Source of the DNA: an uncultured Holophaga sp.
GTDB taxonomy: Bacteria > Acidobacteriota > Holophagae > Holophagales > Holophagaceae
NCBI RefSeq assembly: GCF_963677305.1
Contig: NZ_OY781925.1
Span: forward strand, 2,147,501-2,211,500
Direction: 5' to 3'
DNA length: 64,000 nt
Shown here: one piece after another, positions 24,546-33,929 of the stretch
How the letters are laid out: every line of letters starts with the position of its first letter
Numbering within the stretch: position 1 is the first letter of the stretch
Made by a program: the position numbers and the translations under genes
The notes under the pieces: model-generated
Databases searched by the model: none
Told to the model about the DNA's origin: nothing
Seen by the model: only the letters and a program-made list of their open reading frames with translations

Positions 24546-26234
24546 ATGAGCATGAGCCGCAGGGAGCGTTGGCAGTTCGTCGGTATCTGGTTCTTCCTGG
24601 GTTTCGTCCCGCTGCTGATGCGCTCGCTCTGGCAGCCGGACGAGGCCCGCTATGCCGAGATCCCCCGGGAGATGCTGGCCTCGGGGGACTGGCTGACGCC
24701 CAAGCTGAACTACGTGCTCTACTTCGAGAAGCCGCCCCTGCAGTATTGGCTCTCGGCGCTCTCCATGAAGGTCTTCGGGGTGAACGCCGCGGCGGCACGG
24801 CTGCCCATGGCGCTGGCCACGGCCATCTCCATGTGGTGCGCCTGGCGCCTGGCGCGGCGACTGGGGGTGGAGAGGCCCATGCAGGCGGTCTTCATGGCGG
24901 CCACGGCGCTGATCGCGTACGCCTGCGGGCAGATCCTGACCCTGGACGCGCTCTTCTCGGCCTTCCTGGTGCTCTCGGTGACGGCTGGGATCGAGGCGGT
25001 GGCGGCCCGGTACCAGGAGAAGCCCGCCCTGGGGTGGACCCTGCTGGCCTTCGGGGCCCAGGCCCTGGCGGTGCTGACCAAGGGGCTGGCCGGCCCAGTG
25101 CTGCTGGGCGGGACGCTGCTCTGCAGCCTGCCCTGGGCCTGGCGGGAGCCCCGGCTGCGGCGGGCCTTCCTCAGGACCTTCTTCGACCCCCTGGGCTGGC
25201 TCCTGATGCTGGTGATCGCGGTGCCCTGGTTCGTGGCGGTGGACCGGGCGAATCCGGGCCATGCGCGCTTCTTCTTCATCCACGAGCACTTCGAGCGTTT
25301 CACCACCCACGAGCACCACCGCCAGGGATCCAAGAACCCGGTGCTGGACAAGCTCTACTTCGTGATCATCCTGGTGCCGGGGCTCTTCCCCTGGCTGGGG
25401 CGCTGTCTGGTGGGGCTGAGGGGGGCCTTCGGATTCCTGCGCCGCCAGGGCGGGCCCCAGAGCGGAGAGGCCCCCCTCCACCGCTGGACGGTGTCGGCGT
25501 TGCTGATGGCCTTCCTGGTGCCCTTGGTGTTCTTTTCGCTGTCGGGCTCCAAGCTGCCGCCCTACATCCTGCCGGTGGTGGTGCCCCTGGTGGCCATGGG
25601 GGCGGCCTGGCTCCCGGAGAAGGGCCCCTGGTCCCGCCCCATGGGGCGCGAGCTGCTGATCCTGGGGTGCCTGTTCCTGGTGGCCTGCGCCTTCCCCAAG
25701 CTGGTGCCCGATCGGGCGGCCCTTCCCTGGGCCCTGCTTGTGGGTGCGGCTGCCCTGGCTCTGGGGCTTTGGGCCCATGGGGGGAAGGGGCTGGATCCGA
25801 TCCGCTTTGCCGTGGCGCTGGGGGTCTGCTGTCTCCTGCTGACCCAGGCGCTTGACCGGGTCATGGGTTCCAGCCTCGCCCTGGGCTCCCTGGTCCGGAA
25901 ATGCCCTGCTCAGGCCCAGTGGATCAGTGCGGGGACCTACTTCCAGATCCTGCCCTTCATGACCCGGGAACCCGTGGCGGTGGTGGGTGGCACCGGGGAG
26001 CTGGCCTTTGGTATCGGGCGGCTGGAGGCTTCCGACCGGCTTGAGCGCTTCCCGGAACATCTGGATGATCTGGGGCAGACAGCGGCCAGGATGCAGGTGG
26101 CGCGCCCAGATAAGCCCGTCTTCGCCCTGATCACGCCCGGGGCGTGGAAGGCGCTGGGGGCTTCCCAGGCCTCATGGACTGTGGAGGGAAGGGAGCCCAC
26201 AGCCCTGGTGCTCCGTTTCCAGGGAGCGCGCTAA
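24546..26234 (+). CDS. ArnT-like lipid A / envelope glycosyltransferase (GT-C fold)
   Basis: 562 residues, a polytopic PMT/ArnT-family glycosyltransferase with about 11-12 hydrophobic helices in the first 430 residues and a soluble periplasmic C-terminal part. The first periplasmic loop has WQPDEARYAEIPREML with the Asp-Glu metal/catalytic pair. YFEKPPLQYWLSALS and FFFIHEHFERFTTHEHHRQG are further ArnT-family signatures. ArnT moves aminoarabinose from undecaprenyl phosphate to lipid A phosphate. Which sugar is used here is open, since arnB, arnC and arnD are not nearby. In an operon with the ArnA-like gene 6 nt upstream. Confidence 0.87.
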   Translation: MSMSRRERWQFVGIWFFLGFVPLLMRSLWQPDEARYAEIPREMLASGDWLTPKLNYVLYFEKPPLQYWLSALSMKVFGVNAAAARLPMALATAISMWCAWRLARRLGVERPMQAVFMAATALIAYACGQILTLDALFSAFLVLSVTAGIEAVAARYQEKPALGWTLLAFGAQALAVLTKGLAGPVLLGGTLLCSLPWAWREPRLRRAFLRTFFDPLGWLLMLVIAVPWFVAVDRANPGHARFFFIHEHFERFTTHEHHRQGSKNPVLDKLYFVIILVPGLFPWLGRCLVGLRGAFGFLRRQGGPQSGEAPLHRWTVSALLMAFLVPLVFFSLSGSKLPPYILPVVVPLVAMGAAWLPEKGPWSRPMGRELLILGCLFLVACAFPKLVPDRAALPWALLVGAAALALGLWAHGGKGLDPIRFAVALGVCCLLLTQALDRVMGSSLALGSLVRKCPAQAQWISAGTYFQILPFMTREPVAVVGGTGELAFGIGRLEASDRLERFPEHLDDLGQTAARMQVARPDKPVFALITPGAWKALGASQASWTVEGREPTALVLRFQGAR

Positions 26235-26246
26235 GCAAGGGCTAAG
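26230..26246 (+). promoter_or_regulatory. Second PmrA-box-like direct repeat, upstream of the response regulator
   Basis: GCTAAG-CAAGG-GCTAAG, same half-sites and 11-bp period as at 23334-23350. It begins inside the end of the ArnT-like gene and lies 44 nt before the regulator start. It suggests autoregulation by the adjacent OmpR-family protein. Confidence 0.6.
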
Positions 26247-26289
26247 ATGGGGGCCTCAGACTCTCGATACCGGAAGGGCAGGGGACAGC

Positions 26290-26958
26290 ATGCGGATTCT
26301 GCTGGTGGAGGACGATGCCATGATCGGCTCGGCGGTCCAGGAGGCCCTGAGGGAGGCCACCTGTGCCGCCGACTGGGTGCGGGACGGCCAGGCCGCCCTG
26401 GACGCACTCCAGGTGCAGCGCTACGACCTCCTGCTGCTGGACCTGGGCCTGCCCGGCAAGGACGGCCTGGAGGTGCTCCAGACCCTCCGGCGGCGTGACC
26501 AGGCCCTGCCCGTTCTCATCATCACGGCGCGGGACGGGCTGGATGACCGGCTCCGGGGTCTGGACGGTGGTGCCGATGATTACATCCTCAAGCCCTTCGA
26601 GTTGGCCGAGCTCATGGCCCGGATCCGGGCCGTGCACCGGCGGAGGGGCGGGGCCGCTGCTCCAAGGCTCAGCAACGGGCAGCTCTCCCTCGATCCGGTG
26701 ACCCGGGAGGTCCAGGTGGCCGGGCAGGAAGCGATGATCGCCCTGAGCAGTCGGGAGTTCGCACTTCTCCAGGCCCTGCTGGTTCGCCCGGGGGCCATCC
26801 TCTCCCGGGGGGATCTGGAAGACCGCATCTACGGGTGGGGCGAGGAGGTGGAGAGCAACGCGGTGGAGTTCCTGATCCACAGCCTGCGGCGGAAACTGGG
26901 CCGAGAGGCCATCAAGAATGTCCGGGGGGCGGGATGGATGGTCTCAAGAAACGGGTGA
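26290..26958 (+). CDS. OmpR-family response regulator, PmrA/QseB-like
   Basis: 222 residues. The receiver has Asp8/9, phosphoacceptor Asp51 (LLLLDLGLPG), Thr79 and Lys101 (YILKPFE). The winged-helix DNA-binding domain follows from about 130. The recognition part LSSREFALLQALL, VESNAVEFLIHSLRRKLG and IKNVRGAGWMV is closest to the PmrA/QseB/BasR branch. It overlaps the histidine kinase start by 25 nt. An identical direct-repeat box lies before this gene and before the ArnA/ArnT-like pair, so it probably regulates both. Confidence 0.93.
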   Translation: MRILLVEDDAMIGSAVQEALREATCAADWVRDGQAALDALQVQRYDLLLLDLGLPGKDGLEVLQTLRRRDQALPVLIITARDGLDDRLRGLDGGADDYILKPFELAELMARIRAVHRRRGGAAAPRLSNGQLSLDPVTREVQVAGQEAMIALSSREFALLQALLVRPGAILSRGDLEDRIYGWGEEVESNAVEFLIHSLRRKLGREAIKNVRGAGWMVSRNG

Positions 26959-28286
26959 GAGCCTCCCTCCAGTTCCGCCTCTCCTTCCGCCTGGTCCTGG
27001 CCATCGTGGTGGTCGGGCTGCTGGCCGGGGCCGTCTCGCTGGTGGGGGCGATCAAGAGCGCCAACAGCCTCCAGGCGGACATCCTCCGCCAAGTGGCCGT
27101 GCTGGCCTCAACCCATCCTCCCCAGGTGCTCATCCTGGGGACCGATGCCACCGGTGGCCGGGTCCGGGATCCCGACACCCGCTTCATCATCCAGATCCTT
27201 CCGGGGACATCGGCGGGGCAGGGGCTCCCCCTGCCGCCGACCATGGGGGAGGGCCTGCATCACTTCCGCTATCACAAGAAGGACTACCGGGTCGTCGTGC
27301 GGCCCCTGCCCGATGGCCGGCGGCTGGCGGTGGCCCAGGATCTGCGGATGCGGGACGAGATGGTCCTCGCCAATGCCCTCAACTCGCTGCTTCCGCTCCT
27401 GGTCCTGATCCCGGTCCTGCTGGTGGTGGCCCTCCAACTCGTGCGCCGCACCATTGCGCCGGTGACCCGGTTGGCGGAGGAGGTGGACAGGCGCAGCGAA
27501 TCCGATCTGCGCGCCCTGCCTGAGCAGCCCCTGGTGTCCGAGATCCAGCCCTTTGTCACGGCCCTCAACCGGCTGCTGGAGCGGGTGGGGCAGTCCATGG
27601 CCATGCAGAGGCGTTTCGTGGCTGACAGTGCCCATGAGCTGCGCACCCCCCTGACGGCCTTCTCCCTGCAGGTCCAGCGCCTCGAGGCCACGGAGATGTC
27701 GGGGGAGGCGCGGGAGCGCCTGGGCTTTCTGCGGGAGGGCATCGAGCGGCTCCGGCGCCTGCTGGATCAGCTCCTGGGGCTCGCCCGGGCCCAGGGGGCC
27801 GAGCTGTCGGGCTGCCGCTGGGTCTCGGTCCAGGAGCTCTACCGGCGGGTCCTGGAGGACCTCATGCCCCTGGCGGAGGCACGGGGACAGGACCTGGGGC
27901 TGGTGGAGGGCGCCGATGTCCGGGTGCTGGCTGACGAATCTGCCCTCGGCATCTGTGTAAAGAACCTGGTGGACAACGCGATCCGCTACACCCCGGAGGG
28001 AGGGCGCATCGATCTGGCGGTGCAGGAACTCACCGGGGAGATCCATCTGGTGGTGGAGGACAACGGTCCGGGCATCCCTCTCACCGAACGGGAGCGGGTG
28101 CTGGACCCCTTCTACCGGGTGCTCGGGAGTGAGCAGCCGGGTTCCGGGCTGGGGCTCTCCATCGCCTCGACACTGGTCGCCCGCATGGGGGGACGGCTTG
28201 AGCTCGGGGAGACCAGCCGCTTCCCGTCCGGGCTGCGGGCGGCCCTGATCCTGAGCTGCCCCGCTGCTGAGAGGCAGGAGGCATGA
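26934..28286 (+). CDS. Sensor histidine kinase, PmrB/QseC-like
   Basis: 450 residues. Two membrane helices (about 19-40 and 150-172) flank a periplasmic domain of about 110 residues. HAMP follows, then HisKA with His234 (FVADSAHELRTPLTAF) and HATPase_c (LVDNAIRYTPEGG, VEDNGPGIP, GSGLGLSIAS). The layout matches QseC/TctE/PmrB kinases. The PmrB iron-binding ExxE motif is not seen in the periplasmic part, so the signal may differ from Fe3+. Partner of the regulator encoded immediately upstream. Confidence 0.92.
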   Translation: MDGLKKRVRASLQFRLSFRLVLAIVVVGLLAGAVSLVGAIKSANSLQADILRQVAVLASTHPPQVLILGTDATGGRVRDPDTRFIIQILPGTSAGQGLPLPPTMGEGLHHFRYHKKDYRVVVRPLPDGRRLAVAQDLRMRDEMVLANALNSLLPLLVLIPVLLVVALQLVRRTIAPVTRLAEEVDRRSESDLRALPEQPLVSEIQPFVTALNRLLERVGQSMAMQRRFVADSAHELRTPLTAFSLQVQRLEATEMSGEARERLGFLREGIERLRRLLDQLLGLARAQGAELSGCRWVSVQELYRRVLEDLMPLAEARGQDLGLVEGADVRVLADESALGICVKNLVDNAIRYTPEGGRIDLAVQELTGEIHLVVEDNGPGIPLTERERVLDPFYRVLGSEQPGSGLGLSIASTLVARMGGRLELGETSRFPSGLRAALILSCPAAERQEA

Positions 28287-28437
28287 AGGTCGGCGAAGGT
28301 GAATCCCTGCTCCTGAAGCGCAAAGCGGCTGCCTCCTGAGGCTGGCAGGATGGGGGTGGCCAGGAGCCTTTGAAGCCTTCAGCACACTCTTGGATGGCGG
28401 GGTCTTCTCCGGGAGAGTCCAGACGCATGGGGATGAG

Positions 28438-29592
28438 ATGAGAAAGCCGTTTGTCCGAAAGACCACTCACCGTGGGATCCCGCTGTCCGGCAGCCTGCTG
28501 GGCTTGCTCCTCCTCCTGCCCCTCGGGGCCTGCCGGGTCCCGAAGCTGCTGCCCCCCGATGCCAGCATTGAGTTATCGCCGGAGAACCCCATGGTCAGCG
28601 AGGGGGGGGCTCTCAAGCTGGGTAGCCTCCTCAAGAATGGAGCGATGCCTCCGGTTCAGTGGATGGTTCTCCAATGGGATGGGGGTTCGGTGGATGCTGA
28701 CGGGACTTACCACGCCCCGAAGAAGAGCGGGCGCTATGTCATCCGGGCGACCTCGGTCCAGGGGGCGCCGGCTTCCGCCAGTGTGCTGGTGGAGGTGGTG
28801 CCCCTTCCCGTTGGGGGCATGGCGGGGCCGGAACGGCTTCCCCTCTCTCCCGTGGAGGAGAAGGCCTCGGTGCCCGAGCAGGCGGGCTGCACCTTCCTCT
28901 GGAGCATCGAGGGGGGGCGCCTGGAGGGAGACCCGAAGGCCCGGGAGGTCCGTTTCCTGCCGGAGCGGGGGCGTCCGGTGACCCTGCAGTGCCGCATCAC
29001 CAACCGGGCGGGGGACAGCCTCATTTCCAAGACACGCTGGGAGCCCTCTCGGGCTGCCAAGCTGCTGATTCAGCCGGAGGACACTGTCATCACTTCTGGA
29101 GACAGCTTTGATTTTGGCTTTGATATCTCTGGCATTCCGGAAGATGCTTTGGTCTGGAGGGTGGTGGAACCCCTGGGGGGCCACATCGATGCCCGAGGCC
29201 GGTACACGGCTCCCGATACACCCGGCCTCTACCATGTGGCCCTGGGCACCCCTGACGGGAAGATCCCGGAGTCCATGGCCATCGTCAGAGTCCTGCCGCG
29301 CCCCCTCGGAGATATCGAGATCGAGGGGGTGGCGGTGCCGGGGGCCCAGGGCCTGCGCGCCCTGGTGCCCTATCAGCAGGGGTTGAGTTACGTCTGGGGT
29401 ATCGAGGGCGGCACCCTGGTCGGCCGAAACGATGGCTCCTCCTGCCTCTTCGCTGCGGGGCAGGGCCCCAGCCTGATGCTGAGTTGTGTCATCCGCAACG
29501 CCGCCGGGGCTGAGCACACCATCCGGAAGAGGCTGGAGCTTCAGCCGGCTCAGCCCACCAGTTCCGGCCTGAAGGACGCTCCGATCCAGTAA
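28438..29592 (+). CDS. Lipoprotein with bacterial Ig-like repeats
   Basis: 384 residues. A signal peptide ends in the lipobox LPLGAC (Cys about residue 32), so the protein is lipid-anchored. The rest looks like four beta-sandwich repeats. Two carry the Ig-like pattern GGSVDADGTYHAPKKSGRYVI (about 80-100, split here as GGSVDADGTYHAP then KKSGRYVI) and GGHIDARGRYTAPDTPG. The others have WSIEGGRL and WGIEGGTL cores. No catalytic motifs. A role in surface binding or envelope structure is possible. It is preceded by a 151-nt gap without a clear gene and converges on hutI, overlapping it by 43 nt. Confidence 0.75.
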   Translation: MRKPFVRKTTHRGIPLSGSLLGLLLLLPLGACRVPKLLPPDASIELSPENPMVSEGGALKLGSLLKNGAMPPVQWMVLQWDGGSVDADGTYHAPKKSGRYVIRATSVQGAPASASVLVEVVPLPVGGMAGPERLPLSPVEEKASVPEQAGCTFLWSIEGGRLEGDPKAREVRFLPERGRPVTLQCRITNRAGDSLISKTRWEPSRAAKLLIQPEDTVITSGDSFDFGFDISGIPEDALVWRVVEPLGGHIDARGRYTAPDTPGLYHVALGTPDGKIPESMAIVRVLPRPLGDIEIEGVAVPGAQGLRALVPYQQGLSYVWGIEGGTLVGRNDGSSCLFAAGQGPSLMLSCVIRNAAGAEHTIRKRLELQPAQPTSSGLKDAPIQ

Positions 29593-30764
29593 ACCAGCTC
29601 GAGGGGGTCCCGGAGCTCCCAGAGGAGCAGAGGGCTCCGGGCGCCCGGGTGCAGGTGCCCCAGGTCCTCCCGGCCCAGGCTGCGGGCGGCGTGCAGGGTC
29701 ATGGCGATGAAGGCCTCTTCGAAGTTCATGCCCATCTGAAGGCAGGCCAGGCGCAGGATCAGGAGCGGATCCAGACAGGGGGAGGTGCCCGGGTTGAAAT
29801 CGGAGCCGAGGGCCACGGCGCAGCCCGCCTCAATCAGCCGCCGTGCCGGGGCGCATCTGCCCAGGCCCAGGAAGAAGGGGGTGGCCGGGAGCAGCACGGG
29901 GACCACGCCGCTGGTAGCCAGGGCCGCCGTGCCCGCCGCCGAGACATGCATCAGGTGGTCGGCGCTGGCGGCTCCCAACTCGGCGGCGAGCTCGGCACCC
30001 CCGGTCCAGGAGAGCTCGTCGGCATGCAGCCGGGGACGCAGGCCCAGGGCCAGGCCAGAGGCCAGGATCCGCCGTCCCTGCTCGGGGCTGAAGACCCCCT
30101 TTTCGACAAAGACATCGCAGAATCGGGCCCGGCCGGGGTGCTGGCGGAGCAGCTCGGGCTGCCAGTGCTCCGCCACGGCCCGGATGAATCCCTCCGGGTT
30201 GTCCTGGTACTCGTCCGGCAGCTCATGGGCCGGCATGAGGGTGAGGTCCAGGCTCCAGCCGCGGTCCTGCAGGCGGGCATAGGCCTCCAGGAGCCGGGAT
30301 TCCGTCTCCAGATCCAGCCCGTAGCCGGTCTTGGCCTCCAGATGGACCACTCCGCGTTCCCTGAAGGCCCTGAGTCTCGCTTCACCCAAAGCGATGAGCT
30401 CCTCCAGGGAGGCCCTGCGGGTCGCCCGCACCGTGGCCCGGATCCCGCCGCCCTCGCGGGCGATCTGCGCTGCCGACTCGCCGTGGAGGCGCCGGTTGAA
30501 CTCCGAGCTGCGGTCCCCGGCGAAGAGGAGGTGGGTGTGAGGGTCCACAAAACCCGGGGTGGCCCAGCGGCCCCGCCCCTCCACCCGGGGGACATCCTGC
30601 CAACCGGGTGGCAGGTCCCGGGCGGGCCCCATCCAGGCAACCCTGCCATGCTCCAGACAGATGGCCGCGTCCAGGATCCGGGTCATACCCCAGGCAGCCC
30701 CGGGGTCCGGGGAAAAAAGACCTGCGAGGTCCGTGACGAGCAGGCGCGGGGACATAATTTTCAT
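29550..30764 (-). CDS. hutI: Imidazolonepropionase
   Basis: 404 residues, the family length. It hydrolyses imidazolone-5-propionate to N-formimino-glutamate in histidine degradation. Metal ligands sit in DPHTHLLFAGDR (HxH), ADELSW and GSDFNPGTSP. EGGGIRATVRATRRAS and KTGYGLDLETE are family signatures. No other hut gene is in the window. The gene reads toward the Ig-like lipoprotein and is divergent from the alpha-2-macroglobulin operon with about 51 nt between starts. Confidence 0.93.
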   Translation of the reverse strand: MKIMSPRLLVTDLAGLFSPDPGAAWGMTRILDAAICLEHGRVAWMGPARDLPPGWQDVPRVEGRGRWATPGFVDPHTHLLFAGDRSSEFNRRLHGESAAQIAREGGGIRATVRATRRASLEELIALGEARLRAFRERGVVHLEAKTGYGLDLETESRLLEAYARLQDRGWSLDLTLMPAHELPDEYQDNPEGFIRAVAEHWQPELLRQHPGRARFCDVFVEKGVFSPEQGRRILASGLALGLRPRLHADELSWTGGAELAAELGAASADHLMHVSAAGTAALATSGVVPVLLPATPFFLGLGRCAPARRLIEAGCAVALGSDFNPGTSPCLDPLLILRLACLQMGMNFEEAFIAMTLHAARSLGREDLGHLHPGARSPLLLWELRDPLELVYWIGASFRPELVG

Positions 30765-30815
30765 TCTGACAGCGTCCAGGGTTAGGATAAGTGTTTCTTA
30801 ATTGCGGAGTGGCCT

Positions 30816-32996
30816 GTGAATCGGACGATCTGGAGATGGCGTGTGATGCTGCTGCCGGTTCTGATCGGCTCGGGGGCTTTGGGCTGGGCCCAGGGGGTCT
30901 GGGGCTCCCGTGAATCGAAGAACTGGGCCTGGGACCAGGCCAAGAGCTGGTACGTGATCAAACGGGATCCGGACGGACAGCGCCGCTGGGACAACCGGAA
31001 ATTCGGAAGCCTAGCCTACGGGGAGCAGACCACCCAGCTCCTGGAGCACCTCGGGAACTCCGGGAGGGAGCGTCGGGCGGCGCTGATCATCCTCGGGGAC
31101 CGCGCCCTGGACAGCTGGGCCAGACAGGCTCTGCGGAAGGCCGGAGACCGGGATGAGGTGGCCCACTTCCTCTACCTCAAGGGTTACCGGATGCCTGGGA
31201 AGGACCCCTATGCCTACCTGGAGCCCGGCGCCCGGCTGGATCGTCCCTGGACCCATGGACTGGGCATCCATCTGGACCAGACCGATGCCTGGCGGCTCCA
31301 GTGGATCCCCAGCCCGGTCCTCATGTCCAGGATTGAGGCCCCTCAGGTCCTGCCGAAGGCCCTGGAGCGGGCTCCCCAGCCGGGGGTCCTATTGCATCTC
31401 CAGCACCTCCGCCCGGGCGTGGAACGCCTGAAAGGGCTTGCGGGCGGAGAGGGGGGCGTGAGCGCCGCCCTGGCCCAGGGCACCCGGGCTGGCTTCCTGC
31501 TCCGCCACATGGAGGTCTGGCTGAAGAAGGCCGACCCGGCCCTGGCACCCTTGGCGGACCGGGAGGCCTGGGTCCTCCACTACGGGCTCCGACGGGATGA
31601 CTTCGGACCCTCCGAGGGGACTCTCATCTTCCTTCCGGGGGACCTGCCGACCCGGACCCAGCTGGCCCTCGATCTCCTGAGGCTCAACCCGCTCTCCCGG
31701 GGCGCCCGGAGCCGCAGCGTGGACTGGAATGGCGTCAAGGTCACCCAGGTGCGGGGCAGCGGGGGTGTCCTGAATCTCGCCAGCACCCCTGAGGGGACCT
31801 GGATCTCGGACCGGGAGGCACCGCTCCGGGATCTCCTCTTCCCGGTGGCCCAGACGACCCTGGGAGACCGCCGCGAGTGGTGCCGGGTGGCCCTGGCGGC
31901 CATGCACCCCGACACCCAGGTGTCCCTCTGGGTCCTGCCCCGCATCGGGGCGGGTGCGGCCTTCGAGAGGCAGGCCATCCGCCGTGAGCTGACGGGGGCC
32001 ACCCAGGGGGTCTGGCCGAATCCCTACATCGCCAAGGCGGCCCCGCGTACGGGTGCCCTGGCCCTGTCAATGGGGGCCGGGCCCACGGAGCTCCTCATCG
32101 GAAGCCTGCTGCGTACCGACGATCCCGGGGCCATCGATGAACCCCGGATGCCCGCCTTTGCCGAGGAGGGCAGAGCCCTCACAGCGGATCAGAAGAAGGC
32201 CTACCAGGCGGAAGTCCTGGGGGTCAGGAGACGGCGGGAGGACCGGAAGCTGCTCCGGGCGGAGCTGTCCGCCCTGGCCGGGTCCCTGGATCTCCGGGGG
32301 GCCTCGATCTTCTGGAACGGCTGGGTGGAGGCCCCAGCCCTCTCCGCGGAGCAGAAGGCCGCCATGACGCGCTTCAACAGCCTCAAGAAGGAGGACCGGT
32401 GGCGAGCCAATGAAAAACAGAGGCTCGGGAAGGCGGGCTACTTCGGCGGGTATGGCGAGCCTGGTATGGCTCCCAGCATTGCGGTGTCCATCGCCCTCAA
32501 GCCCGGCCAGCAGGGGAAGGTCCAGGGGGATCTGGCCCGCATTCTGCCGAGACTCTTCAAGGGGCGCCACCAGAAGCGCGTCTTCTCCGGGGTGGAGATC
32601 CAGCGGATCCGCACCGATCAGGCCTTCGCCCCCAGCTATGCCGTTGTCAACGACACCCTGGTGCTGGGTTCGGACGATGCCTCGGTGCAAGCCGTGGTGG
32701 CGGGGCTCCTGGGTCAGGCCCCGACCCTGGCGGATTATGAAACCCGCAGCTTCGCCCGGGCCGAGCTGGACGGTCCCAAGGTGGCTTCGGCCCTGGAGAC
32801 TCTGCTGCTCTCCTATCTCCGCTCCCGCAGCGGCGGCAGCTCCTGGTGGTGGCTGGAGGGACCTGCGGATGCCGATGAGGCCGGGGCCGAGGTGGCCTCG
32901 ACCTTCGGGCCCTTCCTGGGGGCCATCCGTGCCCTGGGACGCAGGGGCATGGAGCTGGAGTGGGGCCCATGGGGCCTGGAGGGACGCCCCCGATGA
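30816..32996 (+). CDS. YfaA-like (DUF2138-type) secreted protein, first gene of the alpha-2-macroglobulin operon
   Basis: 726 residues. The GTG start has GGAG 6 nt upstream, then a signal peptide ([18 protein letters not shown]). The body is soluble with no recognised catalytic motif. It contains the paired pattern [26 protein letters not shown] near residues 607-632, like a repeat-type periplasmic fold. The name is inferred from order: the genes that follow match E. coli yfaT and yfaS, where yfaA (DUF2138) comes first. It is longer than the E. coli protein. The stop overlaps the next start by 4 nt. Role unknown. Confidence 0.6.
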   Translation: MNRTIWRWRVMLLPVLIGSGALGWAQGVWGSRESKNWAWDQAKSWYVIKRDPDGQRRWDNRKFGSLAYGEQTTQLLEHLGNSGRERRAALIILGDRALDSWARQALRKAGDRDEVAHFLYLKGYRMPGKDPYAYLEPGARLDRPWTHGLGIHLDQTDAWRLQWIPSPVLMSRIEAPQVLPKALERAPQPGVLLHLQHLRPGVERLKGLAGGEGGVSAALAQGTRAGFLLRHMEVWLKKADPALAPLADREAWVLHYGLRRDDFGPSEGTLIFLPGDLPTRTQLALDLLRLNPLSRGARSRSVDWNGVKVTQVRGSGGVLNLASTPEGTWISDREAPLRDLLFPVAQTTLGDRREWCRVALAAMHPDTQVSLWVLPRIGAGAAFERQAIRRELTGATQGVWPNPYIAKAAPRTGALALSMGAGPTELLIGSLLRTDDPGAIDEPRMPAFAEEGRALTADQKKAYQAEVLGVRRRREDRKLLRAELSALAGSLDLRGASIFWNGWVEAPALSAEQKAAMTRFNSLKKEDRWRANEKQRLGKAGYFGGYGEPGMAPSIAVSIALKPGQQGKVQGDLARILPRLFKGRHQKRVFSGVEIQRIRTDQAFAPSYAVVNDTLVLGSDDASVQAVVAGLLGQAPTLADYETRSFARAELDGPKVASALETLLLSYLRSRSGGSSWWWLEGPADADEAGAEVASTFGPFLGAIRALGRRGMELEWGPWGLEGRPR

Positions 32997-33928
32997 ACTC
33001 CCATCGGCAAGTGATGAGCCTCTCCCTGCTCCTCCTGGTCGTGGCGCTGGCGGCCTTTGTGCCGGTGCGCACCCAGGCAAGGCTCGAGGTGTCATCTGGG
33101 AATCCGGTGCAGCACATCGCTCTTGAAAGCCGTTCCCTCCTGGGACTCCGGCGCTATCCCTGGGGTGCGCGGGTGGAGGGCGGCGAGGCCTGGGGCAGTG
33201 GACGGGACGGCTTCTTCCTGGCTCCAGCCGCTCCGCTCCAGGTCCAGATCCGTGCATGGCCGGGCTTTCTCCAGGCCATGATGCTCACACCCATCGCTGG
33301 AGGGTTCGGCCCCGCCCTGCCCGAGCAGGGGGACAGGGAGGCATTCCGCACCTGGTTCGTGGCCATCCTGGAACAGCAGCTGGATGGACCGAGTCCCGCC
33401 TGGGAGCCGGCCCAGCGGGACTGCGCCGGGCTGCTCCGCTTTGCCTTCCGGGAAGCCTGGGGACCCCACACCGAGGCATGGCGAGACCGCACGGGCTTCA
33501 GGGGCGGCTCCGTGGCCTCCGACCCTCCACTAGAGATGGGGGGACCCTGGCGCCGGGCGTTCCCTACGCCCGAGGGCTGGAGCCCCTTCGCCAAGGGGGC
33601 CTTCCTCCGCCGCCTCGCCTGCATGCCCATCGGTCGGGATCCTGTCCGGGCCAGGCCCGGCGATCTCGTCTTCTTCGCCCGGGGGGGTGCCCATGCCACG
33701 CCCGACCATGCCATGGCCTTTGTGAGGCCCGATGTGGACGGTCAGCCTGTCCTGCTCTACCACACGGGCCCCGAGGGCAATGGCGCTGGCGGGGAAGTCC
33801 GCCGCGTCCGCCTGGATGAGCTGCTCCACCACCCCGATCCCGATTTCCGTCCCCTTCCCGAGAACCCGGCCTTCCTTGGCGTCTACCGCTGGAAGGTCCT
33901 CATTGACGCCACCGTCACCGGATCCTGA
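32993..33928 (+). CDS. YfaT-like (DUF1175) protein with NlpC/P60-like motifs
   Basis: 311 residues with an N-terminal hydrophobic signal/anchor ([12 protein letters not shown]). The sequence [12 protein letters not shown] (Cys144) resembles the NlpC/P60 nucleophile motif DCSGL. It is followed about 75 residues later by [13 protein letters not shown] and by HAMAFV (His239), the order seen in NlpC/P60 cysteine peptidases (PGDLxFF ... H). This suggests a papain-fold peptidase or amidase facing the periplasm, though family assignment to DUF1175 rests on context and length. One base separates it from the alpha-2-macroglobulin gene. Confidence 0.7.
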   Translation: MNSHRQVMSLSLLLLVVALAAFVPVRTQARLEVSSGNPVQHIALESRSLLGLRRYPWGARVEGGEAWGSGRDGFFLAPAAPLQVQIRAWPGFLQAMMLTPIAGGFGPALPEQGDREAFRTWFVAILEQQLDGPSPAWEPAQRDCAGLLRFAFREAWGPHTEAWRDRTGFRGGSVASDPPLEMGGPWRRAFPTPEGWSPFAKGAFLRRLACMPIGRDPVRARPGDLVFFARGGAHATPDHAMAFVRPDVDGQPVLLYHTGPEGNGAGGEVRRVRLDELLHHPDPDFRPLPENPAFLGVYRWKVLIDATVTGS

Positions 33929-33929
33929 T

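Noticed and set aside
23400..26060. Very long open frame on the minus strand (about 886 codons) opposite the ArnA/ArnT-like genes
   Set aside because: Its product is His/Gln/Gly/Pro-rich with no motif, a pattern expected opposite strongly biased GC-rich codons; the plus-strand genes have full family motifs.
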